Below are positions 62,050 through 64,000 of a DNA stretch of 64,000 bases, in pieces (within the stretch, counting starts at the first letter, position 1; the number at the start of each line of letters is the position of its first letter). Position numbers and translations under genes: made by a program. Origin of the DNA: Mesorhizobium opportunistum WSM2075 (GTDB lineage Bacteria > Pseudomonadota > Alphaproteobacteria > Rhizobiales > Rhizobiaceae). The DNA lies in contig NC_015675.1 of NCBI RefSeq assembly GCF_000176035.2, positions 6,018,001 through 6,082,000 on the forward strand. The letters are read 5' to 3'. The notes under the pieces were generated by a model. That model did no database searches, was not told the origin of the DNA, and saw only the letters and a list, made by a program, of their open reading frames with translations.

Positions 62050-62841
62050 TCAGACGCGATGTCCGGCCGCGATGATCTTCTTCAGGAAGCCCTGCGTGCG
62101 CTCCTGTTTGGGATGGCGGAAAATCTCATCGGGCTTGCCCTCCTCGACTATTCTGCCGCGATCGAAGAACAGCACCCGGTCGGCGAAATCGTGGGCGAAA
62201 CCCATTTCGTGCGTAACCAGAAGCATCGTCATGTCGGTCTCGGCGCAGAGCCGCCACAGGACGTTGAGCACCTCCTCGACCAGTTCCGGATCAAGCGCCG
62301 ACGTCACTTCGTCGAACAGCATGATCTTCGGCTGCAAAGCGAGCGCGCGGGCGATCGCCACACGCTGCTTCTGGCCGCCGGAGAGTTGTGCCGGCATGGC
62401 CTTGGCCTTGTCGGCCATGCCGACCATGTCGAGCAGTTCCATCGCCCGCTTCTCGGCGGCGGCGCGCGGCGTGCCCTTGGTCAGCATCGGTGCCAGCGTC
62501 ACATTGTCGATGACGCTCTTGTGCGGAAACAGGTTGAAGAGCTGGAAGACCATGCCGATCTTCTGGCGCATCCGGGTCAGATGCCGTTCGTCGGCGGGCA
62601 GCAGCTGACCGTTGCGTTCCATGTGGTAGAGTTGTTCGCCCTCGATCTGGATGTGGCCGCCGTCGATGCGTTCCAGGGTCATCAGGATACGCAGGATCGT
62701 CGTCTTGCCCGAGCCGGAGGGCCCGATCAGCGCCAGCTTCTCGCGCGGCATGACCTGCATCGACAGGCCGTCCAGCACCTTGAAGGTGCCGAAGCTCTTC
62801 GAAATAGCATCGACCTTGATGATGGGTTTGGATGCGGACAA
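62050..62841 (-). CDS. ehuA: Ectoine/hydroxyectoine ABC transporter ATP-binding protein EhuA
   Basis: 263 residues starting at a TTG (62841) with GGGGA eight bases before it; no ATG fits upstream. Walker [11 protein letters not shown]-loop VFQLFNLFPHKSVIDN, signature [15 protein letters not shown], Walker B IMLFDEVTSALDPEL and switch VTHEMGFAHDF are intact, typical of the GlnQ/HisP group. First gene of the ehuABCD-eutABC-doeAB run, behind the 181-base promoter gap that holds an inverted repeat. Confidence 0.92.
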   Translation of the reverse strand: MSASKPIIKVDAISKSFGTFKVLDGLSMQVMPREKLALIGPSGSGKTTILRILMTLERIDGGHIQIEGEQLYHMERNGQLLPADERHLTRMRQKIGMVFQLFNLFPHKSVIDNVTLAPMLTKGTPRAAAEKRAMELLDMVGMADKAKAMPAQLSGGQKQRVAIARALALQPKIMLFDEVTSALDPELVEEVLNVLWRLCAETDMTMLLVTHEMGFAHDFADRVLFFDRGRIVEEGKPDEIFRHPKQERTQGFLKKIIAAGHRV

Positions 62842-62903
62842 ATGAATTTCCCCGTGTTGGAGAAGCCTGTGCCCTTAACGATGCGGAACACGCCAAATCA
62901 TGT

Positions 62904-62941
62904 CAATCGGGAAAATAATATCATGACAATTATTCCGATTG
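62904..62941. promoter_or_regulatory. Inverted repeat in the ehuA promoter region, candidate EnuR site
   Basis: CAATCGG (62904-62910) and CCGATTG (62935-62941) with inner AATAAT and ATTATT form a long imperfect palindrome in an AT-rich patch. On the minus strand a TTGACA at 62906-62901 overlaps one arm, giving a possible -35 for ehuA. A repressor bound here would block it. Confidence 0.5.
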
Positions 62942-63022
62942 CGCATGTTTTCCGATCAGTCGCGGCTGATTTTTTGTGCACGTCATCATCCCAAAACGGC
63001 TCGCCCTTCTTGGGCGACGTGC

Positions 63023-64000
63023 TCAGATTGCAAGCAGCAGATGTTCCGGATCGCCAAGCAGCAGCTTTGTGACAACGCCGAGGCCGGCGCGCAGTTCCCC
63101 TTCCGTGGTCGAACCCAGTGAGATACGCACAGCCGGATGCCAGGGCGCATCCGAAATGCGGAAGGATGTACCCGGCGCAATCGCCACGCCTCGCAGCCGC
63201 GCCTGGGCGACAAAGCTTTCCTCGGCCCGATCGGCCGGCAACTCCAGCCAGATGTGCAGCCCGTCATGCCGGGCACGATATTCGACCCCGGCCAGCACTT
63301 CCGCCGCGATGTCCAGCCGCCGCCGCAACGCCGCACGCTGCCAGCGGACGAACTCCATCGCCGTGCCGTCGGCCACCCATTTGGTGGCGATCTCGGCCAC
63401 CAGCGGCGTCGCCATCCAGTTCGACACCAGATGCCGGTTGGCGACGGCGGCGACATAGCGGTCGGGCGCGGCGAGATAGCCGATGCGCAGGCCGGGCACC
63501 ACGATCTTGGTGAAGGACGTGACGTAGAGCGTGCGCTCCGGGGCGAAAGCAGCGACCGGCGGCGGCCGATCCTCGACCAGGGGACCCAGCACATCGTTCT
63601 CGATGATGGCGATGTCGTGCTTGCGGGCGACCGCCGCGATCTCTTCGCGCCGCCGCGCGTCCATCAGGGTCGCCGTCGGGTTGATCACCGAGGGCTGCAC
63701 GAACACCGCGCGGATGTCGGAGAGCCGACAGGCTTCGTCCAGCGCTTCGGGAATCAGGCCATTGCCGTCGATGGGCAGGCCTTCGAGGTTGAAGCCGAGA
63801 TACCGGGCCAGCGGCACCAGTGTGTGGTGGCCGATCGCCTCCGTGGCAACCGTCGAGCCCGGCGGCGCAACGCTCATCAGCGCCACGGTCATGCCGGCGG
63901 TGGCGCCATTGGTCAGGCTGATGTTCTGCGGCGAGACATCGAGGCCGCATAGCTTCAGCCATTCGACCGCCACCGCACGGTGACGTGGAAACACCATGTT
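63023..64000 (-). CDS. MocR-family (GntR/aminotransferase) regulator, EnuR-like (N-terminus outside the window)
   Basis: About 325 residues of the C-terminal part are visible. They form the fold type I aminotransferase-like effector domain of MocR regulators: LTNGATAGMTVALMSVAPPG, IIENDVLGPLVEDRPPP, and the PLP lysine in YVTSFTKIVVPGLRIGYL (codon 63506-63508). The N-terminal GntR helix-turn-helix lies beyond position 64000. By position, just upstream of and in the same direction as ehuA, it matches EnuR, the PLP-dependent repressor of ectoine genes that senses pathway intermediates. The missing DNA-binding part prevents certainty. Confidence 0.8.
   Translation of the reverse strand, partial: NMVFPRHRAVAVEWLKLCGLDVSPQNISLTNGATAGMTVALMSVAPPGSTVATEAIGHHTLVPLARYLGFNLEGLPIDGNGLIPEALDEACRLSDIRAVFVQPSVINPTATLMDARRREEIAAVARKHDIAIIENDVLGPLVEDRPPPVAAFAPERTLYVTSFTKIVVPGLRIGYLAAPDRYVAAVANRHLVSNWMATPLVAEIATKWVADGTAMEFVRWQRAALRRRLDIAAEVLAGVEYRARHDGLHIWLELPADRAEESFVAQARLRGVAIAPGTSFRISDAPWHPAVRISLGSTTEGELRAGLGVVTKLLLGDPEHLLLAI

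Noticed and set aside
1..64000. tRNA genes, rRNA genes, CRISPR arrays, integrase/transposase genes or att sites
   Set aside because: No cloverleaf-like stretch, regularly spaced repeats or mobile-element protein was recognised by reading; a tRNA or covariance-model scan could still reveal a small RNA.

Overview
The window is 64 kb of GC-rich, densely packed chromosomal DNA that reads like a rhizobial alphaproteobacterium, most probably Mesorhizobium or a close relative. The reasons are the wealth of ABC importers with catabolic operons and dedicated regulators (GntR, LysR, IclR, DeoR, MocR), the S. meliloti-type phnW/phnA/phnY and ehu/eut gene sets, and palindromic intergenic repeats of the rhizobial kind. 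I see no rRNA, tRNA, CRISPR array, insertion sequence, phage or plasmid gene.

Layout. 1-4216 (minus): M20 deacylase, APH-type small-molecule kinase, class III PLP enzyme of the phospho-lyase type and a GntR regulator cut by the window edge; probably phosphorylation followed by phospho-elimination of an amino-alcohol or hydroxy-amino acid. 4390-13457 (plus): GNAT, a large MalT-type LuxR regulator, a histone-deacetylase-family amidohydrolase and a complete branched-chain/amide-type ABC importer. 13506-19952: acetolactate-synthase-like TPP enzyme, LysR and a divergent quinone-oxidoreductase-type dehydrogenase, a zinc-ribbon protein, a Tim44-domain protein, and a beta-propeller lactonase. 20153-27736 (plus): MaoC hydratase, CaiB/BaiF CoA-transferase, a solute-binding-like protein without a signal peptide, and a ribose-type importer whose ATPase is split into two genes. 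27747-36928: fucono-lactonase-type amidohydrolase and IclR (minus), then a divergent sugar operon (binding protein, two permeases, ATPase, enolase-superfamily dehydratase, rhamnose/fucose mutarotase, Gfo/Idh/MocA oxidoreductase, second MaoC protein).

36944-48810 is a 2-aminoethylphosphonate (AEP) region. PhnSTUV imports AEP. PhnW converts it to phosphonoacetaldehyde, PhnY oxidises that to phosphonoacetate, and PhnA hydrolyses it to acetate and phosphate. A class III PLP protein resembling PbfA (1-hydroxy-AEP ammonia-lyase) and a D-2-hydroxyacid dehydrogenase form a downstream pair. A LysR regulator lies divergent to phnW. In PhnA (D29, T68, D250, H251, H377) and PhnY (C291) the key residues fall at the positions I recall for the S. 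meliloti enzymes, which supports the chosen starts. 48807-54181: an FAD/GcvT demethylating-type oxidoreductase with a DeoR regulator, a GntR regulator and an acyltransferase-3 membrane protein.

54469-64000 (minus) is an ectoine/5-hydroxyectoine uptake and catabolic cluster: a MocR/EnuR-type regulator (cut by the window edge), EhuABCD importer, EutA, EutB and EutC for hydroxyectoine, then DoeA ectoine hydrolase and DoeB deacetylase. An inverted repeat overlapping the putative ehuA promoter is a candidate regulator site. The later steps (diaminobutyrate transaminase, aspartate-semialdehyde dehydrogenase) are not in the window.
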